Positions 50,061-58,844 of a stretch of DNA of 64,000 bases are shown here, in pieces. Below the pieces are notes generated by a model that saw only the letters and a list, made by a program, of their open reading frames with translations, did not search any database and was not told the origin of the DNA. The stretch is from Anaeromyxobacter dehalogenans 2CP-C. Its GTDB lineage: Bacteria; Myxococcota; Myxococcia; Myxococcales; Anaeromyxobacteraceae. Where the stretch lies: assembly GCF_000013385.1 (NCBI RefSeq), contig NC_007760.1, positions 3,942,001 to 4,006,000 on the forward strand, read 5' to 3'. A program made the translations under genes and the position numbers. How positions within the stretch are numbered: position 1 is the first letter of the stretch; every line of letters starts with the position of its first letter.

Positions 50061-51718
50061 GGGACCGCTTCTCCTCGCTCGTGCCTCGGTTGCGCCGCCG
50101 GGAGCTCGAGCACGAAGCAGGCCCCGGGGTGCGGGCCGGGCTGCTCGAGGCGGATGGTCCCGCCGTGCTCCTCGACGATCTGGTAGCAGATGGACAGGCC
50201 CAGGCCGGTGCCCTGGCCCTCGGGCTTGGTGGTGAAGAACGGCTCGAAGATCCGCTGCGCCGCGTCCTCGGGCACGCCCGGCCCGGTGTCGGCCACCGAC
50301 AGGCGCAGCCGCCCCGTCGCGGCGGGGCCCACCGCGACGGTGACCGTACCGCGGTCGCCCATGGCCTGCAGCGCGTTCACCAGCAGGTTGACGACCACCT
50401 GCTGGAGCTGGTTGCCGTTGCCCACGGCGATCGCCGGCTCGAACCGGCGCACCACCTCGAAGCGGCCGGCGCGGAGCTGCGGCGAGAGCAGGAACAGCGC
50501 GTCGTCCACCACCTGGCGCAGGTCCACCGGCCCGCGCTCCTCCTCGCGCGGGCGGCGCGAGAAGCGCAGCAGCGACTCCACGATGCGCTTGGCGCGGTTC
50601 GCGGCGTCCTGGATGAGCCGCAGGCTCTCCATGTCCTCGGGCGAGCGCTCCTCGCGGCTCATGAGCTGCGCGAACGCCAGGATCCCGCCGAGCGGGTTGT
50701 TGATCTCGTGCGCCACGCCGCCGGCGAGCTGGCCCACCGCGGACATCTTCTCGGCGTGGAACAGGCGCCGGCTCACCTCGCGCTCGTCGGTGACGTCCTT
50801 GAACGTGACCACCAGGCCGCCGTCGCCGAACGGGAACGAGCGGATCATCCAGGTGCGATCGCCGAACGCCAGCTCGCGCTCGGCGGTGCCGCCGCGCGGC
50901 AGGTCGCAGCAGGCCGGGCACGGGAGCACGCCGAACGCGTGCTCGCGGCAGCGCAGGCCGGCGACCTGCGTGATCGCCACGCCGGCCGCGCGCGCGAAGG
51001 CGGCGTTGGCGCGCGCCACCTCGCAGCCGCCCCCGCGGAAGATCGCGAGCGGGTCGCCGATGGCGTCGAAGCTGGCGCGCCACTCCTCGGCCGCCCGCAC
51101 CAGCGCCGCGGAGCGGGCCGCGAGCTGGCCGTCGAGGTCGCGGTTCAGCTTCTCGAGCTGGGCGTTGCGCTCCGCGAGGAGCTGCTCGAGGCGCCGGTTC
51201 TCCTCCAGCATCCAGTGCTGGTCCACGGCGCTCTGGACGGTGATGCGCAGGTGCGCGTCGTCCCAGGGCTTCCAGATGAACCGGAAGATCTCCGACCGGT
51301 TCACCGCCTCCTCGATGACCGCCGAGTCGGCGTGGCCGGTGAGGAGGACGCGCTGCACGGTGGGCCAGCGCTCCTTCACGATCCGCAGCAGCTCGACGCC
51401 GGAGGTGCCCGGCATGCGGTGGTCGGAGACCACCACCTGGACCGGCTCGCGCTCGAGCAGCGCCAGCGCCCCGCTCGCGTCCCCGGCGTCGATCACGCGG
51501 CAGCGCGAGCGGCGCAGCACGCGGCCGAGCGCGCGGCGCACGTGCTCGTCGTCGTCCACCACCAGCACGGTGGAGTCGGGGCGGGCGTCCAGGGCGGCCT
51601 GGGATTCCGGGGGTGCCATCGGCTGCGCCCTCGAAGGTGCACAGAGGGGTCCAGCCGGTTCGCGTGCGGAGGGCCCTATTTCCAGGCAGTTGGGCGGTTC
51701 ACTCCCCGGGTCGTTCAT
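50057..51718 (-). CDS. Hybrid-type sensor histidine kinase with N-terminal receiver
   Basis: 553 residues. The N-terminal receiver is at about 48-165 (VLVVDDDEHV, VVSDHRMPG, FIWKPW). A coiled coil and PAS-like region (about 195-320) follow, then HisKA at about 325 (AVGQLAGGVAHEINNPLGGILAF, phospho-His) and a HATPase with NLLVNALQAM and GQGTGLGLSICYQIVEEHGG. No membrane segment, so it is cytoplasmic. ATG at 51718 is used; ATG at 51619 is an alternative start. Partner of the NtrC-type regulator. Confidence 0.9.
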
Positions 51719-51754
51719 CGCCCCCGGGTGATATCACACCCTCCGGGTTTCGGC

Positions 51755-51772
51755 GTACCGGACACACGGTAC
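51755..51772. promoter_or_regulatory. Inverted repeat GTACCG-N6-CGGTAC upstream of the kinase gene
   Basis: Perfect 6-base arms in the 70-base gap between the cyclase and the kinase. A second perfect palindrome, GTGATATCAC (51728-51737), sits closer to the ATG at 51718. Either could be a terminator or operator. Confidence 0.35.
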
Positions 51773-51788
51773 AAACACCACCCGCCCT

Positions 51789-52757
51789 CTAACGGTCGCT
51801 CGCCTCGTACCGGTACGCCTGCGCCTGGTAGAGACAAATCGTGTTGCGTCCCGCCTTCTTGGCCTGGTAGAGCGCCTCGTCGGCGTAACGGACCAGCGCC
51901 TCCGGCGATCCGATGTCCTTCGACGGATAGAACGCGATGCCCATCGACGCGGTCACCTGGATGGCGGTGTCGGGTTCCGCGGACCCAGCCGGAACGGGGT
52001 AGCTCCTCGCGGACAGCTCCTTCCAGATCCGCTCCGCGACCGCGAGCGCGCCCGAGAGGTGCGTCTTGGGGAGGATGACCGCGAACTCCTCGCCGCCGTA
52101 GCGCGCGCAGATGTCGGGGTCCCGGGTGGAGGCGCGGAGCTGCTCGGACGCGCCCCGCAGCACGAGATCGCCGAACGGGTGGCCGTAGCGGTCGTTCACG
52201 AGCTTGAAGTGGTCCAGGTCGATCATGATGAGCGACACCGGATCCGAGTAGCGGTGGGCGCGCCGGAACTCCTCCTGCAACCGCTCGTCGAAGGCGCGCC
52301 GGTTCTTGAGGCCGGTGAGGTCGTCGGTGAGCGTCTGCTCGCGCAGCCGCCGCTGCGTCTCGCGGAGCTGGTCCTGGAGCGTCTTGATGCGCAGCATCGC
52401 CGCGCAGCGCGCCAGGATCTCCGCCTCGGCGAACGGCTTCGCCAGGAAGTCGTCGGCGCCGATGCGCAGGCCCGCGACCTTCGAGTCGAGGTCGGACTTC
52501 ACCGACAGGATGATCACCGGGATGAACTGGTCCTCGGGCCGCGCCTTCACGATGCGCAGCACCTCGAGCCCGTCCATGTCCGGCAGGATCATGTCGAGCA
52601 GCACCAGGTCGGGCGGCTCGCCGCGCACCTTTCGGATCGCGTCCTTGCCGTCCGCGGCGGTCCGGACGTCGTACTCCTCGCGCTCGAGCACCCGCACCAG
52701 CCAGTCGAGCTGGGTGCGGGAGTCGTCCACCACCAGGATCTTGGCGCGCTGGGCCAT
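51789..52757 (-). CDS. Response-regulator diguanylate cyclase (REC-GGEEF)
   Basis: 322 residues. The receiver is at about 6-120 (ILVVDDSRTQL, phospho-Asp in LVLLDMILPD, Lys in FLAKPF). A linker coiled coil (TLQDQLRETQRRLREQ) leads to a GGDEF domain with DDLTGLKNRRAF and an intact active site RYGGEEFAVIL. The RDPD motif five residues before it fits the RxxD product-inhibition site. It should make c-di-GMP when phosphorylated. Lies upstream of the kinase-regulator pair on the same strand. Confidence 0.93.
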   Translation of the reverse strand: MAQRAKILVVDDSRTQLDWLVRVLEREEYDVRTAADGKDAIRKVRGEPPDLVLLDMILPDMDGLEVLRIVKARPEDQFIPVIILSVKSDLDSKVAGLRIGADDFLAKPFAEAEILARCAAMLRIKTLQDQLRETQRRLREQTLTDDLTGLKNRRAFDERLQEEFRRAHRYSDPVSLIMIDLDHFKLVNDRYGHPFGDLVLRGASEQLRASTRDPDICARYGGEEFAVILPKTHLSGALAVAERIWKELSARSYPVPAGSAEPDTAIQVTASMGIAFYPSKDIGSPEALVRYADEALYQAKKAGRNTICLYQAQAYRYEASDR

Positions 52758-52878
52758 CCGAGCCCGGAAACATACCTGCTTCCGCGCACCTCCGCCACGC
52801 ACCGGCCGCGCGAGGGCGGCGCGGCGCCGCGGTTCGCCGCCCACATCGGGAGCGTTCCTCGAGCCCCGCCCAAGGGCA

Positions 52879-52884
52879 TAGGTT
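52879..52884 (+). promoter_or_regulatory. -10 hexamer TAGGTT for the HAD gene
   Basis: TAGGTT ends 6 bases before the ATG at 52891, consistent with leaderless transcription. Confidence 0.5.
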
Positions 52885-52890
52885 CGCCCC

Positions 52891-53688
52891 ATGCCGGGGC
52901 GGGCACGCATCGAGGAGCAGGCGGCGATCCTGGCCGCGGTCCTGGCCCGCGCGCGGGCGGCCGCGCCGGGCGGCGTGGTGGTGTTCGACCTCGACTCGAC
53001 GCTGCTCGACAACCGCCCGCGGCAGGCGCGCATCCTGCGCGACTACGGGCGCGCGGCGGGCGTGCCCGCGCTCCTCGGGGCGCGCCCGGAGCACTGGACG
53101 AGCTGGGACCTCGCGGCCGCGCTCGCCGCCGCCGGGCTCCCGCCGGACGAGGTGGCGCGGCACCTGCGGCCGGCGCGCGCGTTCTGGGCCGGGCGGTTCT
53201 TCACGAGCGCCTACTGCCGCCTCGACGTGCCGCTGCCCGGGGCGCCCGGGCTGGTGCGGGCGACCGCCGGCGCCGGCGCGATCGTGGCGTACGTCACCGG
53301 GCGGCCGCTGGCCATGGAGGCGGGGACGCTGGAGGTGTTCCGGGCGGCGGGCTTCCCGCTGCCGGACGGCGCCCGCGTGCACCTGTTCCTGAAGCCGGAC
53401 GAGGCGCTCGGGGACGAGGCCTGGAAGGCGCTCGCGCGCGGCCGCGTCGAGCGCCTCGGGCCGGTGGTGGCGGCGTTCGACAACGAGCCCGCCCACGTGA
53501 ACGCCTACGCGCGGGCCTGGCCGGACGCGCTCTGCGTGCACCTCGACACCGACCACTCCGGCCGGCCGGTGGAGGTGCTCGCGCGCGTCCCCTCCATCCG
53601 CGACTTCCGCCTACCGCAGCCCCTGCATCACGTCCTCGGGGATCACCGGGGCGAGCCCGCCGCCGCCGAGGATGTTCACGATGGGTGA
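52891..53688 (+). CDS. HAD-superfamily hydrolase
   Basis: 265 residues. Motif I is VVVFDLDSTLLDNRPR (nucleophile and acid/base Asp), motif II is YVTGRP, and the later AFDNEPAHVNAYARAW gives the metal-binding Asp. This pattern is close to phosphatases of the HAD IIIB/AphA-like type. The substrate is unknown. The final 78 bases overlap the convergent ATP-grasp gene, so the extreme C-terminus is coded antisense to that gene's end. Confidence 0.82.
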   Translation: MPGRARIEEQAAILAAVLARARAAAPGGVVVFDLDSTLLDNRPRQARILRDYGRAAGVPALLGARPEHWTSWDLAAALAAAGLPPDEVARHLRPARAFWAGRFFTSAYCRLDVPLPGAPGLVRATAGAGAIVAYVTGRPLAMEAGTLEVFRAAGFPLPDGARVHLFLKPDEALGDEAWKALARGRVERLGPVVAAFDNEPAHVNAYARAWPDALCVHLDTDHSGRPVEVLARVPSIRDFRLPQPLHHVLGDHRGEPAAAEDVHDG

Positions 53689-54951
53689 CGCAGCGGCGCG
53701 GACCACCGAGCCCGACGGACGCGACGGCCCCAGGCCGCAGTAGGTGGACACGTCGCGGTACAGGTCGGACCGCGAGACGCCCTCCGGCGCGATGCGGGTG
53801 GCCGGCCGGCGCACGGCGAACACGCGCTCCTGCGCGACCCAGCCCCCGCCGCGCGGATCGGCGAGCGCCTCCTCCACCGCGCGGGCCCACGCGTCCGGCG
53901 CCGTCTCGGCGCCGAGGTGCACGCTCTTGCCGCCGTAGTCCCAGCTCCGCTTCAGCACGAACCGCTCGCGCTCCGCGACGAGCCGCGCCGCCACGTCGGC
54001 CGTGAGCCGGCGCGTCCAGGGCAGCCGGCCCGCCGCGGCCCGCTCCTCCGCGTCGAGCCCGGCGCGCTGCGCCAGCGCGGCGTCCTCGGCGCACTCCGAC
54101 AGCCGCGCGAACAGCGCCTTCGCCTCGAGGAGCCCGTTCACCGGGTTGAGGAGCACGTACCTGCCGGGCGCGCGCAGCGCCCGCGCGAACGGATCGGCCG
54201 GGTCCACCTTGTGCGCCCAGACGTGCCGGTACAGCACGTCCCACGCCTCCGGCTCGCACTCGGCCGGCACCAGGTTCTCGGCGCGGTGGCCCATCTGCCG
54301 GAAGTGCGCCGCCAGCCGGCGCAGCTCGCCGATCTGCGCGTCGCCCGGCCGGGCCACCAGCGCGATCGACGGGCGGGCCCGCTCGCCCCCGCGCGCCCGG
54401 TACGCCGCCACCAGCGCCTCGCGCAGCCGCTCCATGTGGCTGCCGCAGGCCGCCACCAGCGCCTCGGCCTCGCGCGGCGACCTGCCGCGGGCGCGCGCGG
54501 CGGCGCGGATCCAGGCGAACGCGGCCAGGTCGGCGTAGGCGGACATGGCCGGGATGGTGGCGTTCAGCTCGAGCGCCCGCGGCGCGCCGCCGCCCTCCGG
54601 CACGAGGAAGTCCACCCGCGCCATCATCACCGCGAGCGGCGCCTCGCCGAACAGGCGCGCCATCGCCTCGGCCTCGAGGCCGGAGAACGGCTCCTCCAGC
54701 GCGGCCCGGTCGCGCGCGTCGCCCGAGGCCACCAGCGCGCGCGCCAGCTTCACGCTGCCGGAGAGGATGCGCTCCGCCTCCCGCGCCAGCCCGTCGAGCG
54801 CGGCGCGCGGGAGCACCTCGGGCTCGGCCAGCAGCGGGATCGGCACCACCGTGCCGTCCGGCTTGCGCACGGTGAGGCCCTCGGCCCAGGCGCGCTCGGC
54901 GGCCTCGCGGCCGATCGCGGCGAGCGCCCCTCCCTCGAAGACGTCGGTCAT
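53611..54951 (-). CDS. ATP-grasp-type ligase-like protein
   Basis: 446 residues. RALELNATIPAMSAY (about 125-140) and FVLKRSWDYGGKSV (about 330-345) resemble the nucleotide- and metal-binding parts of circularly arranged ATP-grasp enzymes such as glutathionylspermidine-synthase-like proteins. The C-terminus NILGGGGLAPVIPEDVM also fits. The substrate is unknown. The start is supported by TAGGAC 6 bases upstream, divergent from the cobalamin adenosyltransferase gene. Confidence 0.65.
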   Translation of the reverse strand: MTDVFEGGALAAIGREAAERAWAEGLTVRKPDGTVVPIPLLAEPEVLPRAALDGLAREAERILSGSVKLARALVASGDARDRAALEEPFSGLEAEAMARLFGEAPLAVMMARVDFLVPEGGGAPRALELNATIPAMSAYADLAAFAWIRAAARARGRSPREAEALVAACGSHMERLREALVAAYRARGGERARPSIALVARPGDAQIGELRRLAAHFRQMGHRAENLVPAECEPEAWDVLYRHVWAHKVDPADPFARALRAPGRYVLLNPVNGLLEAKALFARLSECAEDAALAQRAGLDAEERAAAGRLPWTRRLTADVAARLVAERERFVLKRSWDYGGKSVHLGAETAPDAWARAVEEALADPRGGGWVAQERVFAVRRPATRIAPEGVSRSDLYRDVSTYCGLGPSRPSGSVVRAAASPIVNILGGGGLAPVIPEDVMQGLR

Positions 54952-54957
54952 GCGCCG

Positions 54958-54963
54958 GTCCTA
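54958..54963 (-). promoter_or_regulatory. -10 hexamer TAGGAC for the ATP-grasp gene
   Basis: On the minus strand TAGGAC ends 6 bases before the ATG at 54951. Confidence 0.45.
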
Positions 54964-54996
54964 CCGCGGGCGTTGCGGCGCGTCCACGGCCTCTGC

Positions 54997-55002
54997 TAGG
55001 GA
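54997..55002 (+). promoter_or_regulatory. -10 hexamer TAGGGA for the PduO gene
   Basis: TAGGGA ends 7 bases before the GTG at 55010. The two divergent promoters share a 58-base gap. Confidence 0.4.
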
Positions 55003-55009
55003 CCGCAGG

Positions 55010-55567
55010 GTGAAGATCTACACGAAGACCGGCGACGCCGGAGAGACCGGCCTGTTCGGCGGGCCGCGGGTGCGCAAGAGCGACGCGCGGGTCGAGGCCT
55101 ACGGCGAGGTGGACGAGCTGAACGCCTGCCTCGGCACGGTGCGCGCGCGCGTCGAGGACCCGGAGCTCGACGCGCAGCTCGCGCGCATCCAGGACGAGCT
55201 GTTCTGCGTGGGCGCGGAGCTGGCCACGCCGCACGGCGAGAAGGCCCGCTCGGCCATCCCGGCGGTCGAGCCGCGCTGGGCCGAGCGGCTCGAGGCGGCC
55301 ATCGACGCGTGGGAGGCGGAGCTGCCCCCGCTGCGGCAGTTCGTGCTCCCCGGGGGGACCGGCACCGCCGCGCAGCTGCACCTGGCGCGCTGCGTGTGCC
55401 GCCGCGCCGAGCGCCGGGTGGTGGCGCTCGCCGCCGAGGCGGAGGTCTCGCCGGTCGCGCTCGCCTACCTGAACCGGCTCTCCGACTTCCTGTTCGTGGC
55501 GGCGCGGATCGCGAACCACCGCGCGCGCAAGCCGGAGACGGCCTGGGACCCGCACCGGGAGAGGTGA
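55010..55567 (+). CDS. Cob(I)alamin adenosyltransferase, PduO type
   Basis: Transfers adenosyl from ATP to cob(I)alamin to make adenosylcobalamin. 185 residues. The N-terminal ATP site KIYTKTGDAGETGLFGG, then RVEAYGEVDELNACLG, the helix RCVCRRAERRVVALA and YLNRLSDFLFVAARI are the full PduO pattern. GTG start placed by the -10 just upstream. It links functionally with the B12 import operon at 38-44.6 kb. The SDR gene follows after 4 bases. Confidence 0.93.
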   Translation: MKIYTKTGDAGETGLFGGPRVRKSDARVEAYGEVDELNACLGTVRARVEDPELDAQLARIQDELFCVGAELATPHGEKARSAIPAVEPRWAERLEAAIDAWEAELPPLRQFVLPGGTGTAAQLHLARCVCRRAERRVVALAAEAEVSPVALAYLNRLSDFLFVAARIANHRARKPETAWDPHRER

Positions 55568-55571
55568 CGCC

Positions 55572-56273
55572 GTGGCCGACCGCATCGCGCTGGTGACCGG
55601 GGCCGGGGTCCGCGTCGGCGAGGCGATCGCCCGCGGGCTGGCGCGCGACGGGTGGACCGTCGCCGCGCACTACCGCACGCACCGCCCGCGCGGCTTCGCC
55701 TCCGCGCTGCAGGCGGACCTCGCCGCCGCCGACGGGCCGGCCCGGCTCGCGGCCGCGTTCCGCGCCCGGCACCGCCGCCTCGACCTGCTGGTGAACAGCG
55801 CCTCCGCGTTCGACGCGCTCCCGCTCGCCGGCACCGACGCGGCGGCGTTCGACTCGCAGATGGACCTGAACGCGCGGGCGCCGCTCCTGCTGGTCCGGGC
55901 GCTCGCGCCCCTGCTGGCGCGGGCGCGCGGCTCGGTCGTGAACGTCATCGACGTGGGCGGCGGGCTGGTGCCGTGGAAGGGCTACGCCGCCTACGCGGCC
56001 TCGAAGGCGGCGCTGGCCCGGCTGACCGAGTGCCTCGCGCTCGAGCTGGCGCCCCGGGTGCGCGTGAACGGCGTGGCGCCCGGCACCGTGCTCTGGCCGG
56101 AGCACTACCCCGCGGCGACCCGCCGCGCGCTCACGGCACGGATCCCGCTCGCGCGGCCGGGCACGCCGGAAGACGTGGCGGCGGCCGTGCGTTACCTCGC
56201 GGACGCACCGTTCGTCACCGGCGCCGTGCTGCCGGTGGACGGGGGGCGCCACCTGTCCGGACGCGCCGGCTGA
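55572..56273 (+). CDS. Short-chain dehydrogenase/reductase, pteridine-reductase-like
   Basis: 233 residues. The Rossmann loop is TGAGVRVGEAIARGLARDG (N-terminal, with the RVG variant of TGxxxGxG), then NSASAF and the active site YAAYAASKAAL with Tyr and Lys, and PGTVLWPEHYP later. The TGAGVRVG and NSAS forms are typical of FolM/PTR1-like dihydropteridine reductases. GTG start 4 bases after the PduO stop, so an operon is likely. Confidence 0.85.
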   Translation: MADRIALVTGAGVRVGEAIARGLARDGWTVAAHYRTHRPRGFASALQADLAAADGPARLAAAFRARHRRLDLLVNSASAFDALPLAGTDAAAFDSQMDLNARAPLLLVRALAPLLARARGSVVNVIDVGGGLVPWKGYAAYAASKAALARLTECLALELAPRVRVNGVAPGTVLWPEHYPAATRRALTARIPLARPGTPEDVAAAVRYLADAPFVTGAVLPVDGGRHLSGRAG

Positions 56274-56296
56274 AGGACGGGAAAACCCCTGTCGGT

Positions 56297-56312
56297 GCGG
56301 GCCCAAGCCCGC
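56297..56312 (+). terminator. Candidate terminator hairpin after the SDR gene
   Basis: GCGGGC-CCAA-GCCCGC, 6-bp stem with 4-base loop, directly followed by GTTGAAG. It lies just before the promoter of the next gene. No T-run. Confidence 0.4.
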
Positions 56313-56313
56313 G

Positions 56314-56342
56314 TTGAAGCGCTCCACCCTCCCTGTTAGACT
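56314..56342 (+). promoter_or_regulatory. Promoter of the iron-sulfur carrier gene
   Basis: TTGAAG (56314-56319), 17 bases, TAGACT (56337-56342). Transcription would start near 56349. That places the TTG at 56345 outside the mRNA and favours ATG 56393 as the start. Confidence 0.6.
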
Positions 56343-56392
56343 CCTTGCGCCACGTCAACGAGGGCGCGTCCCTCGATGGAGAACTCGAAGAA

Positions 56393-56776
56393 ATGGAAGC
56401 CACCACCGTCGCCGCCCCGACCGCACCCTCCCCCGACCTGGGGATCCCGAACTTCGTCAGCCTGACCTCGAAGGCGATCGAGATGGTGAAGGACGCCATC
56501 GCGCGCGAGGGCCTCGCGGGCTACGGCATCCGCGTCGGCGTCATGGGCGGCGGCTGCGCCGGGTTCCAGTACTCGATGGACTTCGAGAAGGACCCGCGCG
56601 ACGGCGACATCTCGCTCGAGCAGGACGGCATCAAGCTCTACGTCGATCCGATGAGCTCGATGTACCTCCAGGGCGTGACCGTGGACTACGTCGTCGGCCT
56701 GCAGGGCGCCGGGTTCAAGTTCAACAACCCGAACGCCCGCACCACCTGCGGCTGCGGCTCGTCCTTCTCGTACTAG
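56393..56776 (+). CDS. Iron-sulfur cluster insertion protein, ErpA/IscA family
   Basis: 127 residues from the ATG at 56393. The A-type carrier core VSLTSKAIEMVKDAIAREGLAGYGIRVGVMGGGCAGFQYSMDFEK is followed by FNNPNARTTCGCGSSF. The three cluster-binding Cys are present (GGCAGF and CGCG). A-type carriers hand Fe-S clusters to apo-enzymes; biotin synthase in this window is one likely client type. The region between SDR and this gene carries its own promoter. Confidence 0.93.
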   Translation: MEATTVAAPTAPSPDLGIPNFVSLTSKAIEMVKDAIAREGLAGYGIRVGVMGGGCAGFQYSMDFEKDPRDGDISLEQDGIKLYVDPMSSMYLQGVTVDYVVGLQGAGFKFNNPNARTTCGCGSSFSY

Positions 56777-56861
56777 GCATTCGCCTCGCCGGCCCGCGTG
56801 GCCGGGCGGTGCGCGCGGGCCGGAGGGGAGACCCTTCGGCCCTTCGCGTCTGGAGGAACCG

Positions 56862-57518
56862 ATGCTCGTGGTCCGCCACGCGGTGGTCGGCCCGTTCGCG
56901 GCGAACTGCTGGCTCGCCGCCTGCGGGCGGACCGGCGAGGCCGTGCTGGTCGATCCCGGCGCCGAGGTGCACCGGGCGCTCGCGCTCACCGGGCCGTCCG
57001 GCTGGCGCGTCACCCGGATCTTCTGCACCCACGGTCACATCGACCACGTGGGCGGCGGCGCCGAGGCCCGCGCCGCGACCGGCGCGCCGCTGCAGATCCA
57101 CGCGGCCGACGACGCCTGGCTCGAGGCGCTGCCCCGCCAGGCCGAGATGTTCGGGTTCGACCCGGTGGAGGCGCCGGAGGTCGATCACCACCACGTGGAC
57201 GGCGAGGCGTTCCGGGTGGGCGACTGCGAGGCGCAGGTGATCCACACGCCGGGGCACAGCGCCGGCTCGTGCAGCCTGTGGTTCCCCGGCGAGCAGGTCC
57301 TGTTCACCGGCGACACGCTCTTCGCCGGCTCGGTCGGGCGGACCGACCTCCCCGGCGGCGACTTCGAGGCGCTGGAGCGCTCGATCAAGGAGCGGCTGTT
57401 CCCGCTCGGCGACGCGGTGCGCTTCCACCCCGGCCACGGGCCGTCCGGCACGCTCGGCGAGGAGCGCCGCGCCAACCCGTTCGTGGGCGAGTCGCCGCGG
57501 CGCGGCCGGTTCATCTAG
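56862..57518 (+). CDS. Metallo-beta-lactamase-fold hydrolase, glyoxalase II-like
   Basis: 218 residues. Metal motif THGHIDHVGG (HxHxDH), later HTPGHSAGS and FTGDTLF, and a final FHPGHG. This order of ligands matches the glyoxalase II / YcbL subfamily. The substrate is most likely a thioester or related. ATG with GGAGG upstream. The gene is followed by a repeat element and converges with fabI. Confidence 0.88.
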   Translation: MLVVRHAVVGPFAANCWLAACGRTGEAVLVDPGAEVHRALALTGPSGWRVTRIFCTHGHIDHVGGGAEARAATGAPLQIHAADDAWLEALPRQAEMFGFDPVEAPEVDHHHVDGEAFRVGDCEAQVIHTPGHSAGSCSLWFPGEQVLFTGDTLFAGSVGRTDLPGGDFEALERSIKERLFPLGDAVRFHPGHGPSGTLGEERRANPFVGESPRRGRFI

Positions 57519-57625
57519 CGTCCATCGACGCCGCTCCCTCGACTCCGCGCGGCCTCGCGGCCGCGCTACGCTCGGGATGAGCGAGCGGAGTCGAAGGGTC
57601 GGGACGAGCGGACCGAGTCGAGGGC
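57519..57625. repeat. Dispersed GACTCC/GGAGTC repeat element
   Basis: CGACTCCGC (57540-57548) faces GCGGAGTCG (57585-57593), with an inner CGCGGC/GCCGCG stem and a trailing GAGTCGAGGG. It sits between the convergent MBL and fabI genes, matching the position of the related elements at 20.4 and 34.2 kb. Confidence 0.5.
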
Positions 57626-58450
57626 CTACGACATGCTCACCACGCCCATGATGTTCTGGCCGGCGTCCACGTGGAGGATCTCGCCGGTCACGTTGCGGGC
57701 GAGGTCCGAGCACAGGTAGAGGGCGGCGCGGGCGCAGTCGTCCTGCTCGATGTTCCGGCGCAGCGGCGTCTTGTCGGCGTTCTCGCCGAGCATGGAGCGC
57801 ATGCCCTTGATGCCGGCGGCGGCCAGCGTCTTGAGCGGGCCGGCGCTGATGGCGTTCACGCGGATGCCGTCCTGCCCGAGGTCCTCCGCCAGGTAGCGCG
57901 TCGAGCACTCCAGCGCGGCCTTCGCGACGCCCATCACGTTGTAGTTCCGGACCACCTTCTCGGCGCCGTAGTACGTGAGGCACACGATGGACGCGCCCGG
58001 CTTCATCATGGGCTTGAACGCCCGGGCGAGGCCGATGAGCGAGTACGCGGACACGTCGAGGGCGATGCGCCAGGTCTCGCGGGTGGTGACGTCGGCGAAG
58101 CGGCCGTCGAGCGCCTCGCGCGGCGCGTAGCCGATCGAGTGCACCAGCACGTCCACCTGCGGCCAGATCTTCCCGATCTCGGCGGCGGTGCGCGCGATGT
58201 CCTCGTCCTTCGAGACGTCGCAGTCGATGATGGCCTTCGCGCCGGCCTGCTCGGCCAGCGGGCGCACGCGCTTCCCCATCGCCTCGCCGGGATACGTGAA
58301 CGCCAGCTCGGCGCCCTCGGCGCGGAACGCCTCCGCGATGGCCCACGCGATCGACCGCTCGTTCGCGACGCCGGTGATCAGCGCGCGCTTGCCCTTCATG
58401 ATCCCGCCGAGCGGGAGGTGGGCAACCGCGGTCTCGTTCTGCTCGCTCAT
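57626..58450 (-). CDS. fabI: Enoyl-[acyl-carrier-protein] reductase (NADH)
   Basis: Final reduction of each fatty-acid elongation round. 274 residues. ALITGVANERSIAWAIAEAF is the FabI nucleotide motif (GVAN variant), followed by VLVHSIGYAP. The active site Tyr and Lys are in YYGAEKVVRNYNVMGVAKAALE (Tyr-x6-Lys) with the downstream SAGPLKTLAAAGI. The ATG overlaps the upstream TPR stop (ATGA). Confidence 0.96.
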   Translation of the reverse strand: MSEQNETAVAHLPLGGIMKGKRALITGVANERSIAWAIAEAFRAEGAELAFTYPGEAMGKRVRPLAEQAGAKAIIDCDVSKDEDIARTAAEIGKIWPQVDVLVHSIGYAPREALDGRFADVTTRETWRIALDVSAYSLIGLARAFKPMMKPGASIVCLTYYGAEKVVRNYNVMGVAKAALECSTRYLAEDLGQDGIRVNAISAGPLKTLAAAGIKGMRSMLGENADKTPLRRNIEQDDCARAALYLCSDLARNVTGEILHVDAGQNIMGVVSMS

Positions 58451-58782
58451 CCTTGAGCTCCTCTGGCGCGGACCGCCTCGAGCGCCTGGGTCAGCTCGCT
58501 CACCGCGTGTCCGTCCTGCTTGCGGGTCGCCACGGCGACCCCGTCCTGGTAGGCCTGCGCCGCCTCGCCGTCACGCCCCAGGGTCTCGAGCACCTGCCCG
58601 AGCATGAGGTAGGTCGGCACGTAGTCCGGAACGCGGCGGGCGAGCTCGCGAAACTCCTGCGCCGCCTCCTCGCCGAGGCCCGCGGAGCGCAGGGCCATGG
58701 CGAGGGAGTAGCGTGCGAAGGGGTCGTCGGGGCTCTTCTCGACGAACTTGCGGAACGTCTCGAGCCGCTGCTCCGGGGTCAT
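58447..58782 (-). CDS. Small TPR protein upstream of fabI
   Basis: 111 residues with about two and a half tetratricopeptide units: DDPFARYSLAMALRSAGLGEEAAQEFRELARRVPDYVPTYLMLGQVLETLGRDGEAAQAYQDGVAVA. No signal peptide. Likely a protein-interaction adaptor. It overlaps fabI by ATGA, so it is co-translated with it; whether it touches fatty-acid synthesis is unknown. Confidence 0.82.
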   Translation of the reverse strand: MTPEQRLETFRKFVEKSPDDPFARYSLAMALRSAGLGEEAAQEFRELARRVPDYVPTYLMLGQVLETLGRDGEAAQAYQDGVAVATRKQDGHAVSELTQALEAVRARGAQG

Positions 58783-58832
58783 GAGCCGGCCGTTTTAACC
58801 CGGATCACCCCATGGGTTCCAGCGCTCCGCGC

Positions 58833-58838
58833 TAGACT
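58833..58838 (+). promoter_or_regulatory. -10 hexamer TAGACT for mobA
   Basis: TAGACT ends 6 bases before the ATG at 58845, a clear leaderless arrangement. Confidence 0.5.
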
Positions 58839-58844
58839 CGACGC

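Noticed and set aside
56345-56392. TTG start at 56345 for the iron-sulfur carrier
   Set aside because: The promoter at 56314-56342 would start transcription near 56349, after that codon; ATG 56393 gives a normal-length protein.
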